Positions 8,010 to 16,483 of a stretch of DNA of 64,000 nt are shown piece after piece (the stretch's first letter is position 1; every line of letters begins with the position of its first letter). The notes beneath the pieces are model-generated. The model ran no database searches, had not been told where the DNA came from, and saw nothing but the letters and a program-made list of their open reading frames with translations. The DNA is taken from assembly GCA_020847375.1 (NCBI GenBank), contig JADLCB010000014.1:147070-211069 (forward strand), given 5' to 3'. The DNA is from Phycisphaerales bacterium. Its GTDB lineage: Bacteria > Planctomycetota > Phycisphaerae > Tepidisphaerales > Tepidisphaeraceae. The position numbers were made by a program, and so were the translations under genes.

Positions 8010-9002
8010 TTAGCCCTGTATTGTCTGCCAGGTTCCGCTTTCGACACTGGCCAGGATCGCGCGGTTGACTTTCAACGTCTGCAGGCCTTCAGCCAGCGAG
8101 CATCGCGGCGCTTTGGCGTGTTCAATGGAATCCATGAATGCGCTGGCCTGTGACGAGAAGGCGGTGTCGCGCTCCAATGGTGTTGAAGGGGCATAATTCC
8201 ATCCGCTGTCCGGTTTTTCCATCCAGCCCCAGCGGTTGTTGTGCAGTTCCAGCCGGACGGTGGCTTTCGGGCAGATGACGGTCACGGTAAATTCGTTGGC
8301 CGACTGATGCTGATTCAGGCTGTACAACCCCATTGTCGCGCCATGTCGGGCGATGACGTGGACCGTATCTTCGACGTTCACATCCGCCAGTACCTTGTGA
8401 TCCAGATCAGCAACCAACCGAGTGACCGGGCCGCCGAACCATTCGGCGGTGTTCATCAGATGCGTCATTGCATCCTGAACCGCACCACCACCGCTGGCGC
8501 GCGAGGCGTAATACGTTTTGGCGTAGGCAGGGCGGTAGGTGGGAAAGTTTTGGCCGGTGACGCCGACGATCTGCAGTGGGGCGCCGAATCGACCTTCGTG
8601 AATGGCTTGGCGCATTTCCGCCAGAACCGGATAGGACCGCAGCACATAGGCGGTAACGGCGGTCAGTTTTTTCTCCGCCAGGATCGACTGCAATTCCGGT
8701 ATTCCCTCCAGGGTGACACTTAACGGTTTTTCAATCAGCACATGCACACCGGCTTGCGCCAGGCGCGTGGCAATGGGAATATGCAGCGGGGCCGGCGTTG
8801 CGATAACGGCTGCCTGAAATTTATGACGGGCCAGTGCCTCGTCCAGGGTCGGCCAGGCGTGCTGAAGTTTGTAGCGCTCGCGGATGGTGTTGCGCAGTTG
8901 TTCGTTGGGTTCGACGATGGCAATCTGGGCGCGATTGGTCGCCAGAAAACAACGAACATGACGTTCGCCAATCGACCCGGTTCCGATGACAAGTATTTCC
9001 AT
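8010..9002 (-). CDS. Gfo/Idh/MocA-family oxidoreductase
   Basis: 330 residues. An N-terminal Rossmann fold starts MEILVIGTGSIGERH, with the nucleotide-binding Gly pattern. VLIEKPLS near residue 92 is the family's Glu-Lys-Pro motif, where Lys acts in catalysis. The C-terminal substrate domain follows (SGGGAVQDAMTHLMNTAEWF). Family members oxidise or reduce sugars, inositols and pseudo-sugars with NAD(P). It is the last of three genes read leftwards from 11793 (ceramidase-like, FGGY kinase, this gene), with a 51-base gap to the kinase. The substrate is unknown. Confidence 0.88.
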   Translation of the reverse strand: MEILVIGTGSIGERHVRCFLATNRAQIAIVEPNEQLRNTIRERYKLQHAWPTLDEALARHKFQAAVIATPAPLHIPIATRLAQAGVHVLIEKPLSVTLEGIPELQSILAEKKLTAVTAYVLRSYPVLAEMRQAIHEGRFGAPLQIVGVTGQNFPTYRPAYAKTYYASRASGGGAVQDAMTHLMNTAEWFGGPVTRLVADLDHKVLADVNVEDTVHVIARHGATMGLYSLNQHQSANEFTVTVICPKATVRLELHNNRWGWMEKPDSGWNYAPSTPLERDTAFSSQASAFMDSIEHAKAPRCSLAEGLQTLKVNRAILASVESGTWQTIQG

Positions 9003-9053
9003 AAGATGATCTCACTTTCAGTGCTTCAAACTCGTTGCTCGTAATTTAGAATG

Positions 9054-10379
9054 TTATCGCCAAGTATCAACTGCGCCAGTCAGCAGGGCAGCGCCGAGAC
9101 TGGTTGGTTCGGGTGAATCCACCACGGCGGCGGTGGCATTGATTTTATCGGCCTTGAGTTTTCGTAACAATCTGCTGCGGGCAGCCCCGCCGAGACAAAA
9201 GATCTGGCTGGGTTTTTGTTGCGGGCAAAGATGGCGCACCTGATCAGCCAGCGCATCGGAAATTGCCTGATAAATAGCCAGAATATGATGGCCATGCGGA
9301 TTGTTCGCAGGCGTACCGATGAAGATCGGTTTACCTTCGCTGCGCGAAGCGGCGATATCCAGGGATACCGGATTGGTGGCTGGGTTGACCTGTTCAGCCA
9401 GTTGGTTCAGTTCATCCCAGGTGTGTTGAGATGCTGAGCTTCGATAGTACGTTTCCAGCAGATGAGCGGAGATATCGCTGACCATCATCCGGTAGTAGTA
9501 ACCTTCACGAAACGACGGGCCTTGATAAACGCCGCTGGTTTGTAAGGCGGGATCGAATTGGTCGGACAGGGTCACACTGGCCAGGGCGGTTCCGGTGGTT
9601 TCCGAGACAACGCCGGGACGAATGTTGCCGGCTGCAATTGCGCCAGCGTATTGATCCAGACATCCAAGATAAACCCGCAGCTTGTGCGGCAGATGCAGTT
9701 GATCAGCCGTCTGGGGCAGTATGTTTCCGACAAGTATGCCAGCCCGTTGAATTTGTGGCCGGCGGATATGGTGCAGTTTCAGTGTCTCAATGACTGGTTG
9801 ACGCCATTGCAGTTGATGAATGTCAATCAAGCCGGTTAATCCGGCAGCGCCCGCCTCGGTGACGTGCTGACCGGTAAGCCAGTACGTCAGGTAATCGCCG
9901 ATCAGAAAGAGTTTGTGGGCGCGCTGAAACAATTCAGGCTGATGCTCGCGCAACCAGTGCAGCTTGGCGGGCATGAACTGGCTGTCCCATTCAGGCAGAC
10001 CGGTTTGCTGGTAGAACTCAGGCCGCTGACTGAGGGTGCTAATGATGGGCGCCACCGGTTGAGCGCGTCGGTCGGTCCATAGAATGATCGGGGTTAACGG
10101 TTGATCCTGATCATCCAACAGAACGAAGCTGTTGGTCTGAGTGGCGAAAGAGATCCGCGCGACAGCGGCGAACTGCTGAGGGTTATCACGATGAAGCTGA
10201 TTGGCAAGCGTGATAATGGCTGCACGAAAATTATCGACTGATACTTCGTGCCAGCCGGGATGCGGGTGCGTTGTCGGCAGCGGCGCCCTGGCCAGCGCCA
10301 GCAGCCTATGATTTTCACTGAAAATCGCGGCCTTGATAAAGGTTGTGCCCAGATCGAAGGTCAGAATCGTTGACGCCAT
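9054..10379 (-). CDS. FGGY-family carbohydrate kinase
   Basis: 441 residues, slightly shorter than the usual ~500. It begins STILTFDLGTTFIKAAIFSE, the phosphate-binding loop of the actin-like ATPase fold. ARISFATQTNSFVLLDDQ and PIILWTDRRA mark the sugar-binding N-domain, and QIFCLGGAARSRLLRKLKAD the C-terminal adenosine motif. Family members phosphorylate open-chain or cyclic sugars and polyols such as xylulose, glycerol and ribulose. The sequence does not point to one of these. It sits between the ceramidase-like hydrolase and the Gfo/Idh oxidoreductase on the same strand, consistent with activating a sugar released in the pathway. Confidence 0.88.
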   Translation of the reverse strand: MASTILTFDLGTTFIKAAIFSENHRLLALARAPLPTTHPHPGWHEVSVDNFRAAIITLANQLHRDNPQQFAAVARISFATQTNSFVLLDDQDQPLTPIILWTDRRAQPVAPIISTLSQRPEFYQQTGLPEWDSQFMPAKLHWLREHQPELFQRAHKLFLIGDYLTYWLTGQHVTEAGAAGLTGLIDIHQLQWRQPVIETLKLHHIRRPQIQRAGILVGNILPQTADQLHLPHKLRVYLGCLDQYAGAIAAGNIRPGVVSETTGTALASVTLSDQFDPALQTSGVYQGPSFREGYYYRMMVSDISAHLLETYYRSSASQHTWDELNQLAEQVNPATNPVSLDIAASRSEGKPIFIGTPANNPHGHHILAIYQAISDALADQVRHLCPQQKPSQIFCLGGAARSRLLRKLKADKINATAAVVDSPEPTSLGAALLTGAVDTWR

Positions 10380-10464
10380 GGCGGATTGATCTCCATCGAC
10401 ATTTGGTCTGCTACCGCCAGTGCGCTGTGGTCAGTTTCAGCCTGGCGCAACGTGTTGCAGCCCA

Positions 10465-11793
10465 TTACTTTTCTGCGATGGCGGTTAACAATTTTTCGGA
10501 TGTTGCAACCAGCAACTCGCCTGACTGGGGGCTGGCGAAGAGCGCAATGCCCGATTCGTAGGCTTTTTGGTCGACGGCCTGTTGCGTCACCAGGTATCCA
10601 TCAAGGTGGCCGTTGGCAACGGTAACGATGTGGGCATTGGGGAATTTCTGGCGAAGCTCAATGGCGAATTCGACAAAAACCTCGCCTGGCCAGCCAACAA
10701 ACTGCAAATCGCCCACGCGAATCACCTGAATAACCACAGGCAAAATGCTTTTGACGGTTCGTGCCAGTTGGTCGGTGGCGGCGGCACGACTCAACGTTAC
10801 CGTTTCTTCCGCGCCAAACCAGTCAACTTCAGCCGTACGGATGGTGGTGCGGGGCGCGTGATCGCGACGCAGTTGATCAAGGCGATTCCTAGCGGCGGTT
10901 TCCTGCTTTTCAGCTTCGGCGATCGATGGAAAACTGCGAACGGGCAGGTCAATTTCGGTTGTGCGCGCCTGCAACTGCCATGAATTGACTGGTTTAGCGG
11001 TAGCCAGCGCCTTGGTAATGCTGCTGGCCAGCAATCCGCCCAGACGGTCGGCCTGCTCAAAAGTATTCTGACTGACGACGTGCCGCGGACTTTGGTTGCC
11101 GCTGGCGCCCATGTGATAGACAAAGGGAAGATCAGGCGCCAACAGTGTCTGCTGGAGATGCGTTCGCGCCAATCCGGGAAAATCCCCGCTGATCAGGGTT
11201 GAATCCTCATGCAGCACGGTGGGGTGCATCGAACAGACCGCCATGATGGCGATGGGTCGGGTCGTACCAGCTTCGTAGGCGGCTAAGACGGGTATTTCAC
11301 GGATACGCGGGCCAGCCGGATCGTGACGATTAGTACCCAGGCCGGTGCTATCGGCTATCGCGGTTACGAGTGTTGCGGGTTTGGCATTTTGTTTGGCCAG
11401 CCCGGCGACACGGATGATTGCTTCTTCCAGTTTCTGCAGATATTCCGGATCGGGCCGGGGTACGGCGGTGTCATGCGAAGTACAGAGGATTTCGCAGGCA
11501 ACCGGCGCGGAATGGGTGTGGCTGGCGGTGAGCATGACCTGAGAGGTCGAGATTCCGAGCTGGCTGGCGATTTTCTGGCGGGCGCGGCGACACAGATCAT
11601 TGGGCAGGTACAAAATATCGTTGCCGATGAACACAACTGGATGCTGACCATCGTCCAACCAGAGCGCAGAAGTGAACAAACGGTCATGAACGCCGGTATG
11701 ATAGCGCTCGACGTGGGGGTAGCCATGCAAAAATGACCGTTTTTCTGGGGTAATATCAAGTTGTGCCGCGCCAGCCAAAGATGATTTCGCCAC
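10465..11793 (-). CDS. Neutral/alkaline ceramidase-like zinc hydrolase, cytoplasmic form
   Basis: About 442 residues if the GTG at 11793 is used (AAAAGG seven bases before it); ATGs at 11814 or further upstream are alternatives. The ceramidase N-terminal domain is clear. LTASHTHSAPV is the His-rich zinc loop, VCSMHPTVL gives a second His, GWPGEVFVEF the Glu, and HLDGYLVT the Tyr. These correspond to the zinc ligands of neutral ceramidases, which hydrolyse amide bonds in ceramide. Unlike those secreted enzymes it has no signal peptide and lacks the C-terminal domain. Placed first in an operon with a sugar kinase, it is more likely an intracellular amidase or lactonase acting on a sugar derivative. 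That is inference. Confidence 0.8.
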   Translation of the reverse strand: MAKSSLAGAAQLDITPEKRSFLHGYPHVERYHTGVHDRLFTSALWLDDGQHPVVFIGNDILYLPNDLCRRARQKIASQLGISTSQVMLTASHTHSAPVACEILCTSHDTAVPRPDPEYLQKLEEAIIRVAGLAKQNAKPATLVTAIADSTGLGTNRHDPAGPRIREIPVLAAYEAGTTRPIAIMAVCSMHPTVLHEDSTLISGDFPGLARTHLQQTLLAPDLPFVYHMGASGNQSPRHVVSQNTFEQADRLGGLLASSITKALATAKPVNSWQLQARTTEIDLPVRSFPSIAEAEKQETAARNRLDQLRRDHAPRTTIRTAEVDWFGAEETVTLSRAAATDQLARTVKSILPVVIQVIRVGDLQFVGWPGEVFVEFAIELRQKFPNAHIVTVANGHLDGYLVTQQAVDQKAYESGIALFASPQSGELLVATSEKLLTAIAEK

Positions 11794-11832
11794 GATGTCG
11801 CCTTTTCCTTTCATAGTTGACAACAACGACCA

Positions 11833-11867
11833 TGTTCAGTATAAACATAATATAACATGATTGAACA
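11833..11867. promoter_or_regulatory. Inverted half-sites between divergent operons (DeoR operator candidate)
   Basis: TGTTCA (11833-11838) and TGAACA (11862-11867) are inverted around a very AT-rich 23-base spacer (ATAAACATAATATAACATGA). The pair covers the DeoR start at 11857 and faces the divergent ceramidase-like operon. DeoR-family repressors bind such repeats between divergent sugar operons. The assignment is by position only. Confidence 0.4.
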
Positions 11868-12657
11868 CGATCATGCAACCTTCAGTCCTCAAACTCGCCG
11901 TCAGCGCATTCTAGAGCGCTTGGATAGCGATGGCGAATGTTCAATTGATCAATTGGTTAAGGAATTTGGCGTCAGTGGTATGACGATTCGCCGGGATTTG
12001 AGTGATCTGGAAGCGGCGGGTTCGATCATTCGCACGCACGGCGGAGCGGCGCCCAGCGGGCAGGTGGTGTTCGATTTTCAGTTCCTGCAGCGGATTCGCC
12101 TTCGCGCCCATGAAAAAGAAGAAATTGCCCGGGTGGCGGTCAGTCTGGTTCAACCCGGACAGCATGTGTTTCTTGATTCCAGCAGCACAACACTGGCGAT
12201 AGCGCGGCAAATTAAAACATTAAGTAGCGTTACGGTTGTAACGACTTCCCTGCCGGTGGCTGCGACGCTTTTTGGGTTGGACCATGTTGAGGTGATCTTG
12301 CTGGGGGGGCAGTTGCGCAAAAATGCGCCGGATCTGAGTGGCCCCATCACTGAGCGAGCGATCGAGGTGTTGCGCGGACATGTGGCGTTTATCGCCTGCG
12401 ACGCGGTGGATGAGCGCGGCGCGGTCAGCACCAATTCGGTACAACTGGTTCGGCTGCTTGGTTTACTGGAACGATCGGTGGAACGGCGGTATATCGTTGC
12501 CGACCATACGAAACTTAACAGCACTGCCTTGATGCAGTTTGCGGATTTGCGCCAGTGGGATGGATTGATTACCGACAGCAGCGCCTCGCCCAAGGCCCTT
12601 GAGACGTTGCGCCAGTCGGGAGTGAAAGTGTTTATACCTCCAATGATGAAAGGTTGA
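11857..12657 (+). CDS. DeoR-family transcriptional regulator
   Basis: 266 residues. The N-terminal helix-turn-helix spans about residues 14-70 (RRQRILERLDSDGECSIDQL, then FGVSGMTIRRDLSDLEAAG and IIRTHGGA, a classic DeoR pattern). The sensor domain carries VFLDSSSTTLAIARQI near residue 105, the sugar-phosphate-binding loop of the ISOCOT fold, and VIVADHTKLNS-like YIVADHTKLNSTAL near residue 210. DeoR proteins generally sense a phosphorylated sugar intermediate. It is the first gene of the rightward operon and is divergent from the kinase operon, so it probably represses both until a sugar phosphate accumulates. Confidence 0.92.
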   Translation: MIEHDHATFSPQTRRQRILERLDSDGECSIDQLVKEFGVSGMTIRRDLSDLEAAGSIIRTHGGAAPSGQVVFDFQFLQRIRLRAHEKEEIARVAVSLVQPGQHVFLDSSSTTLAIARQIKTLSSVTVVTTSLPVAATLFGLDHVEVILLGGQLRKNAPDLSGPITERAIEVLRGHVAFIACDAVDERGAVSTNSVQLVRLLGLLERSVERRYIVADHTKLNSTALMQFADLRQWDGLITDSSASPKALETLRQSGVKVFIPPMMKG

Positions 12658-12659
12658 TA

Positions 12660-13850
12660 ATGAACAGTGTGCTGATTCAAAATGCGCGTGTACTGGAGCC
12701 AGGGGTTGGAATCGTTGGCCATTCGCTGCTGATCAGCGATAAACGTGTCGCAGCGATTGATCCGGTCAATACCCCGGCAGCGCAGACGATCGACGCGGGT
12801 GGTCGGTTATTGACGCCTGGCCTGATCGATATGCACACGCACGGGTTTGGCAGGGATTTGTATGAGCATGGTCCCGAGGCGATGCGGCGTATTTTGTCAG
12901 CACTGCCGCAGTTCGGCGTCACCTGCATTACCCCGACTCTTTACGCGAACTTGACCCGGGCGCATCTGGGCGAATTATCAGCCCTGGGCGCCATTGCCCA
13001 GGCAGATGATCAGGACGTGGCGATAGCGGGTTTTCACCTGGAAGGGCCATTTTTGGCACTGCCCGGAGCCGGAGCGTCGACGCTCGATGGGGATGTGGCA
13101 CTGCTGGATGATCTGCTGGATGCCTGTAAACGGGTGGCAGCGGTGTCGATCAGCCCGGACACGCCGAAGATCGGCCCGGTGATCGAACATCTGCGCGATC
13201 GTGATATTGCGGCATTCATAACGCACACCAAGGCTAGCGCCGAACAGACCGAGCAGGCGATTCAGCTCGGGGCCAGGCATGCCACGCATTTTTACGATGT
13301 GTTTTATGCACCAGAGGTAACTGACCTGGGGGTGCGGCCAGTCGGAGCGGTCGAGTCGATTCTGGCGGATCCGCGCGTGACGGTCGATTTCATTGCTGAT
13401 GGAATTCATGTGCACCCGACTGCCATTCGGGCTGCACTGGCGGCCAAAGGGCCGGCCGGTGTGGCGCTGATTACCGATTCATACTTCGGTGCGGGTCTGC
13501 CTCCGGGCATTTATGAAAATGAGGGCGGTTATTCGGTGCGCGTTACTGATGGCGATGCGCTGCGCATCCACGAACCGGGCAGCAGCCGGCACAACGGGTT
13601 GTCGGGAAGCGGGCTGACCATGAGTCGCGGCGTCAGCAATCTGCGCAAATGGTTGAATTTGCCGGAGCATGCGGTCTGGCAAATCGCCACGCGCACGCCG
13701 GCGACGGTTCTGGGGCTGAAACGCAAGGGGAGTTTGCTGGCTGGCTGTGATGCGGACCTGGTGTTGTGGGATGACGATGGCAGCCTGTTGACAGCCAGAT
13801 ACACCTGGGTTGGCGGCAGGAAGGTCTATTCCTCCAGCAATGCATCGTAA
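12660..13850 (+). CDS. N-acetylglucosamine-6-phosphate deacetylase-like amidohydrolase
   Basis: 396 residues from the ATG at 12660, with AAAGG six bases upstream and the DeoR stop only two bases away. Metal and catalytic residues of the NagA family are in order: LIDMHTHGFG, HLEGPF (metal Glu), FITHTKA, HATHFYD (metal His), DGIHVHP and LITDSYFGAG, which holds the catalytic Asp. NagA removes acetate from GlcNAc-6-phosphate in the cytoplasm. Divergence around the active site and the odd neighbours suggest a related N-acyl sugar phosphate. It probably forms an operon with DeoR and the NagB-like gene 68 bases downstream. Confidence 0.87.
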   Translation: MNSVLIQNARVLEPGVGIVGHSLLISDKRVAAIDPVNTPAAQTIDAGGRLLTPGLIDMHTHGFGRDLYEHGPEAMRRILSALPQFGVTCITPTLYANLTRAHLGELSALGAIAQADDQDVAIAGFHLEGPFLALPGAGASTLDGDVALLDDLLDACKRVAAVSISPDTPKIGPVIEHLRDRDIAAFITHTKASAEQTEQAIQLGARHATHFYDVFYAPEVTDLGVRPVGAVESILADPRVTVDFIADGIHVHPTAIRAALAAKGPAGVALITDSYFGAGLPPGIYENEGGYSVRVTDGDALRIHEPGSSRHNGLSGSGLTMSRGVSNLRKWLNLPEHAVWQIATRTPATVLGLKRKGSLLAGCDADLVLWDDDGSLLTARYTWVGGRKVYSSSNAS

Positions 13851-13918
13851 ATTGTGAATGTACAGGCAACAATGGATTTATTTGTTTCAACAGGACTTTA
13901 ACGAAAGGAGAGAACTGA

Positions 13919-14851
13919 ATGAGCCGTTTTGACTTTGAACCATCACCCCATGTTCCGTTCCGGGACAAGGAGGCGATTGCGCGTTGCCGCGCGATTCGTC
14001 GCGAGGATATGGAGAAGCACCCCAATCCTGACTTTAAGATCCGGGTCGTGGATGATCGGGACATCGAGCCGATCATCGTTGCTGACATGGTGGGTCGCAT
14101 CGTCCGGGCGCGGCAGGAGGGACGCAAATGCGTCATGATTCTGCCCAATCCGATGCCCACCTACCGCATTATCGCACGCATTCTTAACGCCATGCGGCTG
14201 GACTGCTCGCACGTGTTTGGCTTTGCCATGGATGAGTATGCGGATCAGGACGGGCGCATCGCCCCGCCGGATTGGGAGTTTGGTTTCGTTGCTGCGCTGC
14301 ATAAATACTTCTGGGCCGAATTGGATGAGGATCTGCGGCCGCCGCTTAAACAGATCATCGGGCCTACCAACAAGACGGTCGATGTCTACGACAAGATGAT
14401 CGCCGATGCAGGTGGAGCAGAGATTTGTTACACCGGGCCGGGTTGGACCGGGCATGTGGCCTTCATCGAGCCTGATGCGCCCGAGTTCGATGCGCCGCTG
14501 GAGGAATGGATGAAGATGGGGACGCGCATCTGCACGCTCAGCCCGTTCACCCTTGCGCAGAACTCATTGTACGGAAGCTTCGGCAAGAGCGGCGATCTGG
14601 CCGCCGTCCCGCCCAAGGCCGTGACGATCGGGCCGGCCACCGTGGTAAACGCCAGAAACCGCATGGAGTTTGCAGCCATCGGTGTACACGGGACGAGCAC
14701 TTCGTGGGAACGCATGATTGCCCGGTTGTGCTATCACGGACCGGTTTCGCCGCAGCTGCCAAGTTCCATTCACCAACGTCTGCGGACCGACTGTTATATC
14801 TCTGAAACAATCGCCGCCAACATCGAGCCAGACTGGCTCAAAGGATACTAA
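13919..14851 (+). CDS. Glucosamine-6-phosphate deaminase/isomerase-like protein (NagB fold)
   Basis: 310 residues, longer than NagB (~260). The ISOCOT-fold landmarks are MILPNPMPTYRIIARI, FGFAMDEYADQDG (equivalent to the NagB Asp-Glu-Tyr loop with the general-base Asp) and CYTGPGWTGHVAFIEPD. In NagB the last motif reads NDGHIAFNEP; here the His and Glu are kept but the catalytic-site Asp is Thr. The enzyme may therefore only isomerise, act on another amino sugar, or use a different mechanism. A good AAAGGAGA ribosome-binding site precedes the ATG. The stop is two bases before the aminotransferase start, showing tight coupling. Confidence 0.8.
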   Translation: MSRFDFEPSPHVPFRDKEAIARCRAIRREDMEKHPNPDFKIRVVDDRDIEPIIVADMVGRIVRARQEGRKCVMILPNPMPTYRIIARILNAMRLDCSHVFGFAMDEYADQDGRIAPPDWEFGFVAALHKYFWAELDEDLRPPLKQIIGPTNKTVDVYDKMIADAGGAEICYTGPGWTGHVAFIEPDAPEFDAPLEEWMKMGTRICTLSPFTLAQNSLYGSFGKSGDLAAVPPKAVTIGPATVVNARNRMEFAAIGVHGTSTSWERMIARLCYHGPVSPQLPSSIHQRLRTDCYISETIAANIEPDWLKGY

Positions 14852-14853
14852 AC

Positions 14854-16236
14854 ATGACTGCAACACAAGCATTTTCAACCCTGGAGTGGGGACGCGTTGA
14901 TCTGAACCAGGTTCCCAATCTGGTCACGAAGACACCCGGACCCAAGAGCCACGAATATCACACCCGCTGCACCAAGTATTTCAAAGGTCTCAGCGGACAG
15001 GTCAAGCTTTTCCCGGTTGTGTTTGACCGTGGCGAAGGCTGCGTGCTGCACGACGTGGACGGCAACAGCTACATCGACTTTTCCAGCGGGATTTATGTGA
15101 CGACGCTGGGGCATTGTCATCCGGAGATTTCCGAAGCCATTGCCAAGATGTCGCATACGCTGATGAACGCCCACGACTTTGTGTCGCCGGTTAAAACGGA
15201 GCTGTGCGAAAAGCTGGCGGAGATTCTGCCCGGCGATTTGAGCGGTTTTCAGTTTTATGATTCCGGTACGACGGCGGTGGAAGCCGGTCTGCGCGTTCTG
15301 CGGGCGGCAACGGGCAAGAACGAAATCATCTCCTGTTTCAACGATTTCCACGGCAAGAGTTATGGCAGCGTCTCCCTGGCTGAGATTCGCAGCAAGGTTT
15401 ATGGTCCGGTGCGGGCGCCAGGGATGCACATGGTTCCGCGCCCCAATCCGTATCGTCCGATGTGGACCAAGGCGGATGGGACGATTGATACCGATGCCTA
15501 TCTTGATTTTTATGATCAGTATCTGGGTCGGGCGACGGTGCATGACGTGGCCGGTTTCTGTCTGGAACCGATCCAGGGATGGGGTGGTTCGGTCATGCCG
15601 CCGGATGACTTTTTCCCGAAATTGCGCAAATTCTGTGATGAGCGCGGTCTGTTGCTGATGGTTGACGAAGTTCTGGCGAGCTGGGGGCGCACGGGCAAAT
15701 GGCTGTGCGTTGAGCACTGGGGCATTGTTCCCGATGTCGTCACCATGGGTAAAGGGTTCGGCAACGGTTTCCCGGTGACGTGTGTCGCCGTGCGTGAGCC
15801 GTATAAGGAAAGTTTTGAAAAGATCAGTGCCAGTTCCAGTTATGGTGGCAACCCAGTGGCTTGTGCAGCAGCACTGGCTTCGACGGTGGTCATCGAGCGT
15901 GACAATCTGCTGGCGCATGCGACCCACCTGGGTGAGATTGCGCTGAAGCATATGAACCAGATGAAGGCCAAGCACAGCATCATCGGCGATGTGCGTGCCA
16001 AGGGCTGCCTGATGGGCATCGAGCTGGTGAAGGATCGCAACACCAAGGCACCATTCGATGAAGCGGGCAAGCGCGTTTATCAAAAGGCGTTTGCCAAGGG
16101 CCTGGCGTGGATTCCGGCAGGGCACATTTTGCGCATGAGCCCTCCGATCATCATGGATGAAAAGACGCTGATCAAGGGTCTGGACATCATTGATGAATCC
16201 ATTGGAGAAACCGAGCGCGAGCTGGGCTGCAAGTAA
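14854..16236 (+). CDS. Class III (PLP) aminotransferase
   Basis: 460 residues. VLHDVDGNSYIDFSSGIYVT near residue 67 and FYDSGTTAVEAGLRVLRAAT near residue 137 are fold-type I class III landmarks. GLLLMVDEVLASWGRTGKW carries the Asp that contacts the pyridine nitrogen. VTMGKGFGNGFPV places the PLP Lys at residue 300. Such enzymes move amino groups between 2-oxoacids and omega-amino, sugar-amine or polyamine substrates. It follows the NagB-like gene by two bases and is likely co-translated. In this setting it may transaminate an amino or keto sugar derivative. The specificity is unknown. Confidence 0.87.
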   Translation: MTATQAFSTLEWGRVDLNQVPNLVTKTPGPKSHEYHTRCTKYFKGLSGQVKLFPVVFDRGEGCVLHDVDGNSYIDFSSGIYVTTLGHCHPEISEAIAKMSHTLMNAHDFVSPVKTELCEKLAEILPGDLSGFQFYDSGTTAVEAGLRVLRAATGKNEIISCFNDFHGKSYGSVSLAEIRSKVYGPVRAPGMHMVPRPNPYRPMWTKADGTIDTDAYLDFYDQYLGRATVHDVAGFCLEPIQGWGGSVMPPDDFFPKLRKFCDERGLLLMVDEVLASWGRTGKWLCVEHWGIVPDVVTMGKGFGNGFPVTCVAVREPYKESFEKISASSSYGGNPVACAAALASTVVIERDNLLAHATHLGEIALKHMNQMKAKHSIIGDVRAKGCLMGIELVKDRNTKAPFDEAGKRVYQKAFAKGLAWIPAGHILRMSPPIIMDEKTLIKGLDIIDESIGETERELGCK

Positions 16237-16483
16237 ACGGCAGCCACAGGCCACATGATTTTCGGATGTGTGATCCAGGCAGTCGTCGGCAGTGACCTCC
16301 AACAGGCAGGCACTGCTGACGGCTGTGTTGGCCGCAATGGATGACACTTGTTTGCGTTGGGTTGTGTGGTCGGCGCATAATGCACGTTATTGATCGGCGG
16401 GCAAACGTTGTCCGCGCGTGCGTCAACGGGATCTGTGCACGATCAAAAGTGATGAGCAAGGCAGAACTTTTTGGGGCTTAATT
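16237..16483 (+). promoter_or_regulatory. Intergenic gap with weak promoter-like pair
   Basis: The 247 bases between the aminotransferase and the first SDR hold TTGCGT (16352-16357) and CATAAT (16376-16381) separated by 18 bases, a modest sigma-70 match that could drive the SDR to aldolase part of the locus separately. No terminator or structured RNA was seen. Confidence 0.25.

Noticed and set aside
14875..16347. 490-codon reverse frame opposite the class III aminotransferase
   Set aside because: The forward frame holds the PLP Lys and all class III motifs. The reverse translation is His/Gln-rich without domain features, a usual shadow in GC-biased DNA.
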